DNA of 64,000 nt. Origin: Sandaracinobacteroides saxicola. Lineage in GTDB: Bacteria; Pseudomonadota; Alphaproteobacteria; Sphingomonadales; Sphingomonadaceae. The translations under genes and the position numbers were made by a program. This document shows, piece after piece, positions 43,094-52,085 of this stretch. Position 1 is the first letter of the stretch. Each line of letters starts with the position of its first letter. Under the pieces are notes generated by a model that searched no databases, was not told the DNA's origin, and saw nothing but the letters and a program-made list of their open reading frames with translations. The stretch lies in NCBI RefSeq assembly GCF_014117445.1, contig NZ_CP059851.1, positions 2,728,001 through 2,792,000 on the forward strand. The letters are read 5' to 3'.

Positions 43094-43678
43094 GTGTCGC
43101 CGCGATTGTGGATTGTGGCCGGGCCTAATGGTGCCGGAAAATCAACCCTGGTGGAACGTTTCCGAAGGGGGCGACTGCCGCTGGTGAATCCTGACATCAT
43201 TGCGCTCTCGCTGCCATCGTCGGCCGGCGCCCGGCGGGAGTTGCAGGCAGGGCGGATCGCCATTGAGCAGCGGCGGCAGCTTCTGGCGACGCGAGCCGCT
43301 TTTGTGATCGAGACAACGCTGACAGGTGCCGGCGAACGGCAGCTGATGCTTTCGGCCATCGATGCGGGATATCGCGTTGGTTTGGTCTATGTCGGATTGG
43401 ATGACCTGGAGCTTTCGATGTTCAGGGTGCGGGTTCGCGTTGCCACTGGTGGACATGATGTTCCCATCAGCGATTTGAAGCGCCGGTTCGAGCGCAGCCT
43501 CGCCAATCTCGACCTTGTCGCGCCGCTGGCGCAGCGGTTGCTGCTGTTCGACAACAGCGGACGGCGGCGACGGTTGCTGCTGTCGCGGCAAGATAGCCAC
43601 GTGCGGTTCTGCTCATCGGACTGGCCGGAATGGGCGACGCGCTCGCCGGTGCTTGCCGGGCTGGGGAAAGGCGCATAG
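43094..43678 (+). CDS. zeta toxin-like P-loop kinase
   Basis: This is a 194-residue nucleotide kinase fold of the zeta/PezT type. The Walker A is GPNGAGKST (residues 10-18), preceded by LWIVA, followed by VNPDIIALSL and the catalytic-like FVIETTLTGAGER. The family phosphorylates UDP-N-acetylglucosamine in some cases, blocking peptidoglycan synthesis. The start is GTG 43094. The next gene, the muropeptide permease AmpG, begins nine bases after its stop, linking a peptidoglycan-precursor poison to a recycling transporter. Confidence 0.82.
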   Translation: MSPRLWIVAGPNGAGKSTLVERFRRGRLPLVNPDIIALSLPSSAGARRELQAGRIAIEQRRQLLATRAAFVIETTLTGAGERQLMLSAIDAGYRVGLVYVGLDDLELSMFRVRVRVATGGHDVPISDLKRRFERSLANLDLVAPLAQRLLLFDNSGRRRRLLLSRQDSHVRFCSSDWPEWATRSPVLAGLGKGA

Positions 43679-43687
43679 CAGAGGGGC

Positions 43688-45034
43688 ATGAATGCTTTTT
43701 CCGTCGCGCTCGGGCCCTATCTGAAACGTGCGCCGATGGGGGCGCTGCTGCTGGGCATCTCCTCGGGCTTTCCCTTCACGATGATCGCGGCGACGCTGAC
43801 GACGCGGCTGGCCGAGGCGGGGATCGAGAAGAAGACGGTGACGGCGTTCGCGCTGGCGTTCCTCCTCTATAACTTCAAATTCCTGTGGGCGCCGCTGGTG
43901 GACCGGGTGCGGCTGCCGGGCAGCGCCACGCTGGGGCAGCGGCGGATGTGGCTGATCGTTGTTGCCGTCGGCGCGATGGCGGCGGTGCTGTGGCTGGGCA
44001 GCGTCGATCCCAATGGCGCGATCACGCGCTACACCCGGGTGCTGCGGATAATGGGGGGTGAATATCATTTCAGCCTGCCGTTCGGCGGCATCTATACCAT
44101 GGTGGCGGCGACGCTGGCGGTGGCGTTCATGGGGGCGACGTTCGACATCATCATCGATGCCTATCGCATCGAGACGCTGGCGCCCGAGCAGCTGGGCGTG
44201 GGCAGCGGCATGAGCCAATATGGCTGGCGCATCGGCAACTGGGCGGCATCGACCGTGGCGCTGCTGGTGGCAACCGCGGCGGGGTGGAGCGCGGCCTATG
44301 CCGCCACCGTGATCTTCGCGCTGCCGGCGGTGGCCGCGGCCTTTCTGCTGGGGGAGCCGGCGGACCGGCGGGCGGCGGCGACGGGCGGCGTGATCGCCTC
44401 GGTGGTCGAGCCGCTCAGGGATTTCCTGACGCGCCATGGCGCCTGGATCGTGCTGCTGTTCATCCTGGTGCACAAGGTGGGGGATACGCTGGCCAACCTG
44501 ACACTGCGGCTGCTGTTCAACGATCTTGGTTTCACCAAGCCGGAGGTGGCGTTCTACGATGTCGCCATCGGGCAGGTGGCGCTGCTGGTGGGGATTTTCG
44601 TCGGCGGCATCCTCTATGCGCGGCTGGGCATCAAGCGCTCGGTGTTCATTTCGCTGGTGCTGATGGCAGTGTCGAACCTCAGTTTCGCCGGGCTGGCGCT
44701 CGCCGGGCATGACGTGTGGGTGATGGCGGCGGCGGTGGGGTTCGAGAATTTCGCCAGCGGTGTCGGCGGCGTGGCGGTGGTCGCCTATCTGTCGGCGCTG
44801 TGCAACCTGCGCTTTACCGCGACGCAGTTCGCGCTGCTGTCGGCGGCGGCGTCGATCCTGGGGCGGTTCCTCAGCGGTACGACCTCGGGCGCGATGATCG
44901 AGGCGCTGGGTTATGTGAACTTCTACCTGCTGACAACGCTGCTCGCGCTGCCCGGTGTGGCGCTGTTCGCCTGGATGATGAAGGCGGGGATTGTCGATGA
45001 GGTGGACCGCGCCGCGCGGGAGGCGCGGCTGTAG
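43688..45034 (+). CDS. AmpG-like muropeptide permease (MFS)
   Basis: This is a 448-residue inner-membrane transporter with about twelve to fourteen hydrophobic segments. It begins RAPMGALLLGISSGFPFTMI and has LLYNFKFLWAPLVDRVRLP, the AmpG pattern for importing GlcNAc-anhydro-muropeptides during peptidoglycan recycling. Later segments include VGIFVGGILYARLGIKRS and SGVGGVAVVAYLSALCN. A gene for a lytic transglycosylase, which produces its substrate, lies elsewhere in the window. The gene is nine bases below the zeta-like kinase. Confidence 0.87.
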   Translation: MNAFSVALGPYLKRAPMGALLLGISSGFPFTMIAATLTTRLAEAGIEKKTVTAFALAFLLYNFKFLWAPLVDRVRLPGSATLGQRRMWLIVVAVGAMAAVLWLGSVDPNGAITRYTRVLRIMGGEYHFSLPFGGIYTMVAATLAVAFMGATFDIIIDAYRIETLAPEQLGVGSGMSQYGWRIGNWAASTVALLVATAAGWSAAYAATVIFALPAVAAAFLLGEPADRRAAATGGVIASVVEPLRDFLTRHGAWIVLLFILVHKVGDTLANLTLRLLFNDLGFTKPEVAFYDVAIGQVALLVGIFVGGILYARLGIKRSVFISLVLMAVSNLSFAGLALAGHDVWVMAAAVGFENFASGVGGVAVVAYLSALCNLRFTATQFALLSAAASILGRFLSGTTSGAMIEALGYVNFYLLTTLLALPGVALFAWMMKAGIVDEVDRAAREARL

Positions 45035-45172
45035 ATAACCGCCAGAGCACGGCACATCGGCGCCGACGGTCGATCGGCCTTGCGCCTTTCAGGCGACTGC
45101 CCGTTGACCCCTCCCAATTGTCACAAAAGTCGGTTATAGCCGTCATAAAGGCAGGTCGCAGGACGGGTTTCG

Positions 45173-46009
45173 ATGGCTTTTCAGATGCTTGGCTCAACCG
45201 CCGTGTCGGCGCACGTGTTGGCGGCGGCGCCGTTCATCCATCGTGCCGGGCAGCTGGACGTCCGGGTTGCGACCTCCGAAGAGGAAATCGCCGCGGCGCA
45301 GGCCCTGCGCTATCGCATTTTCTATGACGAGATGGGGGCCGAGCCGACGCCGGCGATGGCCCGCGCACGGCGCGACATCGACGATTATGACAGCGTCTGC
45401 GACCATCTGCTGGTGATCGACCATGGCCTGGATGGCAAGCCGCATGTGGTGGGCACCTATCGCATGCTGCGGCAGGTGGTGGCGGCGATGCACCGGGGGT
45501 TCTACTCGGCCGGCGAATATGACCTGACGCCGCTGTTGAAAACCAGCGCGGAGGGCGGCCAGCTGCTGGAGCTGGGGCGCAGCTGCGTGGCGCCGGAATA
45601 TCGCAACAATGCGACCATCAGCCTGCTGTGGCGCGGCATCGCCAGCTATCTTCAGACGCACGGGATCAGCCACATGTTCGGCTGCGCCAGCCTGCACGGC
45701 ACCGAGCCGGCGGCGCACGCGGTGGAGCTGAGCTATCTCTACCACCACCACCTGGCCCCCCCCGAGCTGCGGGCGCGGGCGCTGGACCATGTGCCGATGG
45801 ACCGGATCCCGGCCGACCGCTATGACCCGCGCGCCGCCAGCCGCGCGTTGCCGCCGCTGGTGAAAGGCTATCTGCGGGTGGGGGCAATGGTCGGCGACGG
45901 CGCCTTCGTCGACAGGCAGTTCAACACGGTGGACGTGTTCGTGGTGATGCCGGTGGAGCGGATCACGCGGCGCTATCTGGACCGGTTCACGGCGAACGAC
46001 GCCGATTGA
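45173..46009 (+). CDS. ornithine-acyl-ACP N-acyltransferase-like protein (OlsB family)
   Basis: This is a GNAT-fold acyltransferase of 278 residues, of the hemolysin-like or OlsB type, which attaches a 3-hydroxyacyl chain to ornithine in ornithine-lipid synthesis. Motifs are ALRYRIFYDEMGAEP, HVVGTYRMLRQ, LLELGRSCVAPEYRNNATISLLWRG and HMFGCASLHGTEP. The preceding AT-rich stretch (about 45115-45165) may hold its promoter, but no clean pair was seen. Phosphate or nitrogen limitation commonly controls this pathway in the family. Confidence 0.85.
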   Translation: MAFQMLGSTAVSAHVLAAAPFIHRAGQLDVRVATSEEEIAAAQALRYRIFYDEMGAEPTPAMARARRDIDDYDSVCDHLLVIDHGLDGKPHVVGTYRMLRQVVAAMHRGFYSAGEYDLTPLLKTSAEGGQLLELGRSCVAPEYRNNATISLLWRGIASYLQTHGISHMFGCASLHGTEPAAHAVELSYLYHHHLAPPELRARALDHVPMDRIPADRYDPRAASRALPPLVKGYLRVGAMVGDGAFVDRQFNTVDVFVVMPVERITRRYLDRFTANDAD

Positions 46010-46046
46010 GGGGGCGGCCATCGCGGCCTATGCTGCCACGGTGGCG

Positions 46047-46742
46047 ATGATTTCCGTTCATGGTCGGCTCTGGCCGTTGAAGCTGCAACGTTCGGCGCGC
46101 GCGCGGCGGATCGGGCTGCGGCTGTGTCCGGTGACGCGGTCGGTGCGGCTGACCCTGCCCCTGCGGGCACGTGAAAAGGACGGGCTGGCCTTTGTGCAGG
46201 CGCAGCAGGACTGGCTGGCGAAGCAGCTTGCCGGCTGGGACGACGCGCCGGGCGGGCTGCTGCCGGGATCGGTCATCCCATTCGGCGATGGCACGCTGAC
46301 ACTGTACCCGGGTGGCGGCCGGCTGACGTGGCGGGAGGGGGAGCGGCTGCTGGTGGGCGGCAGCGCGGACGCCTTCGCGGCGCGGGCCCTGCGCTGGCTG
46401 AAGGCGGAGGCGCTGCGGGTGCTGGAGGCGGAAACGCGCGGCCTGGCGGCGACGATGGGCGGCACCGTCAGCGCGGTCGGCGTGGGGGATGCTGCGCGGC
46501 GCTGGGGCAGCTGCTCGACGAAGGGCAACATCCGCTACAGCTGGCGGCTGATCCTGATGCCGGGCTGGGTGCGGCGCAGCATCGTGGCGCATGAGGTGGC
46601 GCATCTGCGGCACCCGAACCATGGCGCGGATTTTTGGGCGCTGGCGGAGGAATTGAGCGCGCGACTGTCCGCCGGGCGGCCAGTGGAGGCGCGCAAGTGG
46701 CTGCGGGCGCACGGCATGGCCATTCATTCGATCGGACGATAG
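46047..46742 (+). CDS. YgjP-like metal-dependent hydrolase (DUF45, SprT-related)
   Basis: This is a 231-residue protein of the YgjP/DUF45 group. The zinc motif HEVAHLRH is in VAHEVAHLRHPNHGADFW; this group has HExxH followed by a distal His. The preceding RWGSCSTKGNIRYSWRL is the conserved family segment. ATG 46047 is chosen; GTG 46041 would add two residues. Function unknown; related proteins are thought to be metalloproteases or hydrolases acting on damaged proteins. It is followed 25 bases on by an MFS transporter. Confidence 0.87.
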   Translation: MISVHGRLWPLKLQRSARARRIGLRLCPVTRSVRLTLPLRAREKDGLAFVQAQQDWLAKQLAGWDDAPGGLLPGSVIPFGDGTLTLYPGGGRLTWREGERLLVGGSADAFAARALRWLKAEALRVLEAETRGLAATMGGTVSAVGVGDAARRWGSCSTKGNIRYSWRLILMPGWVRRSIVAHEVAHLRHPNHGADFWALAEELSARLSAGRPVEARKWLRAHGMAIHSIGR

Positions 46743-46767
46743 GCCGGAGCAACCGGCAGGGGGAAGA

Positions 46768-48048
46768 ATGGCGCGAAAATTCGGCCCGGTGATGCCGGAG
46801 GACGGCGTCAGCCGCCTGAACATGTGGACGCTGATGGCGGCGGCCTTCGCGACGATTGGCCTGGTGACCGGGATGGCGGTGCTGACCCCTTATCTGCTGA
46901 CGCAGACGCTGGGGCTGCCCGAAGCGGCGCAGGGGCGGGCGTTGGGGCAGCTGACCATCGTCAACGAGATCGTGCTGATCGCGGCCTACGGCCCGTTGGG
47001 CGTGCTGGCGGATCGTTACGGCCGGCGAGTGATCTATGCCGCCGGCTTCCTGGCGATGGCGATCGCCTATGCGCTGTTTCCGCACATGGACAGCCTGACC
47101 AGCTTCAGCGCGGTGCGGGCGCTCTATGCGCTGGGGATCGGTGCGGCGACCGGCATGTATGGCACGCTGCTGGCGGACTATGCGGTCGAACGCGACCGCG
47201 GCAAGTTGGCGGCAATCGGCGGCATCCTGAACGGGCTGGGCGTGGTGATGATCGCGCTGCTGCTCGGGCGGTTGCCGGCGCTGTTCGTGGCGCGCGGCAG
47301 CGATCCCTATGTCGCCGCCGAGCTGACCACGGGCATCGCGGCGCTGTTGTGTGCGGGCGTGGCGCTGATGCTGTGGCTGGGGCTGAAGCGTGGAACCCCT
47401 GCGGCGGCGGCGCGATTGCCCTTTCGGGAGACGCTGCGGCGGGGCCTTGCCGCGGGTCGCGCCGAGCCGGACATAGTGCTCGCCTATGCGGCGGCGTTCG
47501 TGGCGCGCGGCGATCTGGCGATCGTGGGGATTTTCACCGTGGCCTGGGGCAAGATGGCGGCGGTGCAGGCGGGAATGGCGCCGGCCGACGCGCTGAAGGC
47601 CGGGCAACTGCCCTTCATCATCGCGCAGTCCGCAGCGCTGCTGGCGCCGCTGGCGCTGATCTTCGTGCTGGACCGCGTGCAGCGGACGCGGATGCTGGCG
47701 ATCACCATGGGGCTGGGGGCGCTGGGCTATCTGGGGATGGGGTTCGTCGATGCGCCGCTGGAACCGGCGGCGATACCGTTTTTTGCCGCCCTTGGCGTGG
47801 GGCAGATCGCCGCCGTGCTGGGAGCGCAGACGCTGATCGGCAAGGCGGCGCCCGAGGGTGAGCGCGGCGCCGTCATTGGCCTGTTCAACTTCTTCGGCGC
47901 GGTGGGGATTTTGATCATCGGCGGGGTGGGGGGCTGGGCGTTCGACCATTATGGGCCAGCGTCGCCGTTCATCATCGTCGGCGTGCTGAATGCGGTGGTA
48001 ACGGCGGCGGCGGTTTGGCGGGCCGGCCCTCTCCGTCAGCTGCGCTGA
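46768..48048 (+). CDS. MFS transporter
   Basis: This is a 426-residue major facilitator transporter with about 12 membrane segments. It shows the intracellular loop motif GVLADRYGRRVIYAAGF (GxxxDRxGRR) of the family and a central loop VARGSDPYVAAELTTG. No substrate assignment is possible; the neighbours give no clue. A CCCTCCC-type hairpin follows its stop. Confidence 0.87.
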   Translation: MARKFGPVMPEDGVSRLNMWTLMAAAFATIGLVTGMAVLTPYLLTQTLGLPEAAQGRALGQLTIVNEIVLIAAYGPLGVLADRYGRRVIYAAGFLAMAIAYALFPHMDSLTSFSAVRALYALGIGAATGMYGTLLADYAVERDRGKLAAIGGILNGLGVVMIALLLGRLPALFVARGSDPYVAAELTTGIAALLCAGVALMLWLGLKRGTPAAAARLPFRETLRRGLAAGRAEPDIVLAYAAAFVARGDLAIVGIFTVAWGKMAAVQAGMAPADALKAGQLPFIIAQSAALLAPLALIFVLDRVQRTRMLAITMGLGALGYLGMGFVDAPLEPAAIPFFAALGVGQIAAVLGAQTLIGKAAPEGERGAVIGLFNFFGAVGILIIGGVGGWAFDHYGPASPFIIVGVLNAVVTAAAVWRAGPLRQLR

Positions 48049-48051
48049 CAC

Positions 48052-48070
48052 CCCTCCCACAAGGGGAGGG
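48052..48070. terminator. GC hairpin between convergent MFS gene and small protein gene
   Basis: CCCTCCC (48052-48058) pairs with GGGAGGG (48064-48070) across a 5-base loop. It is of the same type as 24693-24713, with no T run, and lies three bases after the MFS stop. Confidence 0.45.
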
Positions 48071-48088
48071 AGGAGCTTGGCAGGGTTG

Positions 48089-48439
48089 CTACACCTGGCC
48101 TTTTTCGATGCTGTCGATAGTCTGCCAATAGGCGCTTTGGCTGTCGCCCTCGGCGAGGTCGGCGAGTTCTTCGCGCAGGATGGCGAACACGCGGTTGAGG
48201 AGCGCTTCACGGCGGGCTTCGCGGGCCTCGCGCTCGGGGAGGTCGGGGCGGTGGCTGTCCACCGCATCAGCGGCAAGCCAACCGGCAGCGATGCCGAGTT
48301 GTTCCAGTGTGCGAACGCGGTCAGAGAGCACGCTGACCTCGCTGGTGAGCGCCAGCACCATCGCGACCAGCCGGTCGATGCTCGGCTGGTCGTGGAAGGC
48401 CGGGCGCTGGCCGCGCACGGTGTCGGGGACGGCTCTCAC
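48089..48439 (-). CDS. hypothetical small coiled-coil protein
   Basis: This is a 116-residue protein with no recognised family. A short coiled-coil-like stretch (LVAMVLALTSEVSVLSDRVRTLEQL) is followed by an acidic, Arg-rich second half (REARREALLNRVFAILREELADLAEGDS). The start overlaps the methyltransferase gene stop by 4 bases, so it is translated together with it and probably serves the same process. Confidence 0.65.
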   Translation of the reverse strand: MRAVPDTVRGQRPAFHDQPSIDRLVAMVLALTSEVSVLSDRVRTLEQLGIAAGWLAADAVDSHRPDLPEREAREARREALLNRVFAILREELADLAEGDSQSAYWQTIDSIEKGQV

Positions 48440-49575
48440 CGCTTCACCGCCGCAATCAGCCCGAAGCCCTTTTTCTTCGCGGCGTCGATGGCGCTGTTGT
48501 TCTGCGACTGGCGGACGACATCGGCGACGAGCGTGTCCTCGATGATGTCGGCCGGGGCGAAGCCGCAGTCGGCAGCCAGGGCGGCGAGGTCGATGCGGCG
48601 ATACTGCCGCCAGAAGGGCTCGTTGTTGTACCAGGTCTCATTCTCTTGCAGGAAGGTGGCCCAAGGGTCGCTGTCGTCGAACTTCGGCTGATCGACGTGC
48701 AGCATGAGGCCGCCCGGCTTCAGCACCCGGTGGCATTCGCGCAGGATCGCGGGCAGGCCCCGCGTCGAGGTCTCGTGCAGCACGATGCTGCTGGTGACGA
48801 GGTCGAAATGGCCATCGGGGAAGGGGGTGCTTTCCGCATTGGCCTGGGTGAAATGCACGGCCTTGCCCAGGCTGCCGGCCCGGGCATGGGCATAGCGCAG
48901 CAGTGCGGCGCCGACATCGATGCCGTGCACCTCGGCAGAGGGGAAGGCATCGCACCAGGGGAGCGTGGCGTGGCCGACGGCGCAGCCGATGTCCAGGATG
49001 CGCGCCGGCGCGAAATCCGGACGCTCGCGGCGCAGCCAGCCGACCGCCAACTGCCCGACGGCGTCATTGTAGGCGCCCATGAGGCCGGACATGTAGAGAT
49101 AGACGCCGCGGTCATAGACGGCGCCGGCGGCCAGGTCGCCGTCTCCCCTGTCGGCGGTGTAGCCGCCGGGCATGCAGTGGATGTCGATGGCATCGACATA
49201 GCGGGGCGGGATGAGGTGGGGATCGAGCGTGAGGCTGCCGAGCGTGGCGGCAGCGGGTTCGGCGGTGTTGGCCGCAACCGCCGGAATGACGCTGGCCCAG
49301 AGCAGTTCCTGGCTGCTGCGGCGCGCCGAGGTGTAGAAGCGATACCAGCTGTCGGCGTTCATGGCAGCGCGGATGGCTTTGGGGTCGGCGAGCGCGGTGC
49401 CGGTGGCGCGGGCATGGGCCGGGCCGGCGCGCTTGTCGAACACCAGGCGGTTCGCCGGCATCAGGTGGCTGGTGACATGGTTGCGGAGCGTGAAAGCGAA
49501 GTCCTGCCGCGCCCGGTCGTCATGGTCGCCCATGACCAGCGCGGCATGATGGCCCTGTTCGGCGATGCGTTTCAT
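48436..49575 (-). CDS. class I SAM-dependent methyltransferase
   Basis: This is a 379-residue protein with a class I methyltransferase domain in its C-terminal half: ILDIGCAVGHATLPW (motif I), VHGIDVGAALLRYA, DLVTSSIVLHETSTRGLP and RVLKPGGLMLHVDQ. The N-terminal 150 residues are an extra domain (RNHVTSHLMPANRLVFDKRAG) of unknown role. The downstream small coiled-coil gene is coupled. A natural-product or lipid methyl transfer is possible; nothing is decisive. Confidence 0.85.
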   Translation of the reverse strand: MKRIAEQGHHAALVMGDHDDRARQDFAFTLRNHVTSHLMPANRLVFDKRAGPAHARATGTALADPKAIRAAMNADSWYRFYTSARRSSQELLWASVIPAVAANTAEPAAATLGSLTLDPHLIPPRYVDAIDIHCMPGGYTADRGDGDLAAGAVYDRGVYLYMSGLMGAYNDAVGQLAVGWLRRERPDFAPARILDIGCAVGHATLPWCDAFPSAEVHGIDVGAALLRYAHARAGSLGKAVHFTQANAESTPFPDGHFDLVTSSIVLHETSTRGLPAILRECHRVLKPGGLMLHVDQPKFDDSDPWATFLQENETWYNNEPFWRQYRRIDLAALAADCGFAPADIIEDTLVADVVRQSQNNSAIDAAKKKGFGLIAAVKR

Positions 49576-49723
49576 CGGCGTCTCCTGCGATGATGGCTCC
49601 TACGGCGCCGCGCCAGGACGCTTGCCGGCGGCGGGGAAACTGACCGCGTGGTGGATGACATGCAGCACGTCTTGCCGCAGGACGGTGCAAAGAGCCTAGC
49701 TGGCGAAAAGACGGGAGACGGGG

Positions 49724-50935
49724 ATGGCGGGGTTTCTGGGCGAGGCGAAGGCGGGCGGCGGCAAGCTGGTGGTGGCGGGCGCGCTGTGCCTGATGCTGGG
49801 GATATCCGCCCTGCCCTTCTACACGCTGGGGGTGTTTGTGAAGCCCGTGTCGGCGGAATTCGGTTGGGAGCGCTCGACCGTGCAGGCGGGCTTTACCGCG
49901 ATGGTCGGGGCGATGGTGGTGGTCGGCTGGCTGTGGGGCGTGGGCATTGACCGGCTGGGGGCGCGGCGGGTGGGGATCATCAGCCAGTTCGGACTGGCGG
50001 CGGGGTTCCTGATCGTCAGCTTCGCGCCGGCAAGCGCGCTCGGCTGGGGGTTGTGCTGGGCGCTGCTGGGGGCGCTGGGCGCGGGCACGGCGCCGGCGAC
50101 CTGGACGCGGGGTGTGGCGGCGGCGTTCAGCGACGGGCGCGGCACGGCGCTGGGGCTGACACTGATGGGCACGGGGTTCGCCGGCTTCCTGGCGCCGGTG
50201 CTGATGACGCCGATCGTGGCGGAGCATGGCTGGCGGGTGGGCTATCAGGTGCTGGCGGGGGCGGTGCTGCTGGTGGGAGTGCCGGTCGCCTTCGCGCTCT
50301 ATCGGGAGCCGGTGCGGGCGGCGGTCAAGGGCGTGCTGAGCCTGCCGGGGATGGACGTGGGGGCGGTGCTGCGCGGGCGGCGCTTCTGGGTGATGGTGCT
50401 GGTGTTCACGGCGGTCACCTTCGGCGTTGGCGGTATCATTCCCAACCTGATCCCGCTGCTGACCGACCGCGGCATGACGCGGGAAGAGGCGGCGCTCTAT
50501 GCCTCGATCACCGGCGGCATGGTGATTGTGGGGCGGGTGGTGGCGGGGATGCTGTTCGACCGCTTCTGGGCGCCCGGCGTGGGCGCGGCGTTCCTGGCGC
50601 TGCCGGCGGTCAGCTGCCTGCTGCTGCTGGGGGACAGCCTGCCACACGGGCTGGCGACCGGCATCGCCGCGGCGTTCGTGGGGCTGGCGGCGGGGGCGGA
50701 GTTCGACCTGGCGGCATTCCTGATCGCACGATATTTTGGCATGAAGCGCTATGGCACGCTCTATAGCCTGATGGGCATCGCGTTGCTGCTGCCGGCGGGC
50801 ATCGCGCCGCCGGTGTTCGGGGCGATGTTCGATTCGACCGGCAGCTATGATGGCGTATTGCTGGTATGCGCCGGGCTGTTCGCGCTGGCGCCGCTGCTGC
50901 TGTTCACACTGGGCAAATATCCGCGCCATGACTGA
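49724..50935 (+). CDS. MFS transporter (monocarboxylate/OFA-like)
   Basis: This is a 403-residue major facilitator protein with about 12 membrane segments. It shows ALPFYTLGVFVKPVSAEFGWERS and AFTAMVG-like segments, GVGIDRLGARRVG as the conserved loop and LGLTLMGTGFAGFLAPVLM, typical of the OFA/monocarboxylate branch. Its stop (TGA 50933-50935) overlaps the start of an FAD monooxygenase by 8 bases. Together they suggest import and first hydroxylation of an aromatic acid. Confidence 0.88.
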   Translation: MAGFLGEAKAGGGKLVVAGALCLMLGISALPFYTLGVFVKPVSAEFGWERSTVQAGFTAMVGAMVVVGWLWGVGIDRLGARRVGIISQFGLAAGFLIVSFAPASALGWGLCWALLGALGAGTAPATWTRGVAAAFSDGRGTALGLTLMGTGFAGFLAPVLMTPIVAEHGWRVGYQVLAGAVLLVGVPVAFALYREPVRAAVKGVLSLPGMDVGAVLRGRRFWVMVLVFTAVTFGVGGIIPNLIPLLTDRGMTREEAALYASITGGMVIVGRVVAGMLFDRFWAPGVGAAFLALPAVSCLLLLGDSLPHGLATGIAAAFVGLAAGAEFDLAAFLIARYFGMKRYGTLYSLMGIALLLPAGIAPPVFGAMFDSTGSYDGVLLVCAGLFALAPLLLFTLGKYPRHD

Positions 50936-52085
50936 GGTCTGTATCGTCGGCGCGGGGCTGGGCGGGCTCACCTGCGCACTGGCGCTGGCGCGGCAGGGCG
51001 TGGGCGTAACGGTGCTGGAGCAGGCGCCGGCGCTGGGGGAGGTGGGTGCGGGCATCACCCTGTCCCCGAACAGCAGCCGGGTGATGGCGCATCTGGGGCT
51101 GGGCGAGCGCCTTGCACCACTGGCGGTGGTGCCGGGGACGCAGGTGACGCAGCATTGGCAGAGCGGCGCGGTGGTGCGGACAACAGCGCGCGGGGCGGAG
51201 ATGCTGTCGCGGCACGGCTTTCCCTATGTCCACCTGCACCGTGCCGACCTGCATGGCGTGCTGGCGGCGGCGGTGGCGGCGGCAGCGCCGGGGGCGATCC
51301 GGCTGGGGCAGGCGGTGGCGCGCGCGGGGCGTGATGGCACGGTGACATTGGCCGACGGCCGGAGGCTGGGGCCGTTCGACGCGGTGGTGGGGGCGGATGG
51401 TGTGCGCTCGGCGGTGCGCGCGGCGCTGTGGCCGACGGAGCCACCGCCGCATTTCACCGGACAGGTGGCGTGGCGCGGCATCGTGCCGGCGGACGCGCTG
51501 CCGGTGGCGCACCGCGCGCATTCGCCGGGCATCCATGTCGGGCCGGGGAAGCTGTTCATGCGCTATCCGGTGCGCGGCGGCAGCCTGGTCAACTATGCGG
51601 CGTTTGTGGCGATGGACGGGTGGCGGGACGACAGCTGGTCGATCCGCTCGACGGTCGCCGAACTGCTGGAGCATTTCGGCGACTGGGACGCGCTGGTGCC
51701 GGCGATCATCGGTGCGACCGCGGAGGGCCAGTTGTTCAAATGGGCATTGCACGCCCGGGCGCCGCTGGACGATTGGGTGCGCGGCAGGGTGACGCTGCTG
51801 GGCGATGCGGCGCACGCCATGCTGCCCTTCCTGGGGCAGGGGGCGGGGACGGCGATCGAGGATGGCATGGTGCTGGCACGCTGCCTGGCGGGCTTTCCGG
51901 TGCAGGAGGCGCTGGCGCGTTATGAGGCGGCGCGGCGGGAGCGGACGACGATGGTGCAGGCGCAGAGCCGGATGATCGGCATGGCCTTTCAGGGCGAGGA
52001 TCCGGCCAGCCTGGGCCGCGGGCCGATGCAGGACGAGGAGGCGCTGGGATTGTTCGATTATGATGCGATAGAATGCAAGGTTTAG
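50928..52085 (+). CDS. FAD-dependent monooxygenase (salicylate hydroxylase-like)
   Basis: This is a 385-residue flavin hydroxylase. The FAD motif is VCIVGAGLGGLTCALALARQG at the start, with a GD motif (VTLLGDAAHAMLPFLGQGAG) and DAVVGADGVRSAVR in the middle. ATG 50928 overlaps the upstream MFS transporter gene by 8 bases. The enzyme is likely to hydroxylate an aromatic compound such as salicylate or 3-hydroxybenzoate, as judged from the family. The stop TAG overlaps the convergent stop of the AT-rich island gene as TTAG. Confidence 0.9.
   Translation: MTEVCIVGAGLGGLTCALALARQGVGVTVLEQAPALGEVGAGITLSPNSSRVMAHLGLGERLAPLAVVPGTQVTQHWQSGAVVRTTARGAEMLSRHGFPYVHLHRADLHGVLAAAVAAAAPGAIRLGQAVARAGRDGTVTLADGRRLGPFDAVVGADGVRSAVRAALWPTEPPPHFTGQVAWRGIVPADALPVAHRAHSPGIHVGPGKLFMRYPVRGGSLVNYAAFVAMDGWRDDSWSIRSTVAELLEHFGDWDALVPAIIGATAEGQLFKWALHARAPLDDWVRGRVTLLGDAAHAMLPFLGQGAGTAIEDGMVLARCLAGFPVQEALARYEAARRERTTMVQAQSRMIGMAFQGEDPASLGRGPMQDEEALGLFDYDAIECKV

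Noticed and set aside
45035-45172. TTGTCA and TATAGC hexamers before the OlsB-type gene
   Set aside because: Spacing is only 11 bases, too short for a sigma-70 promoter.
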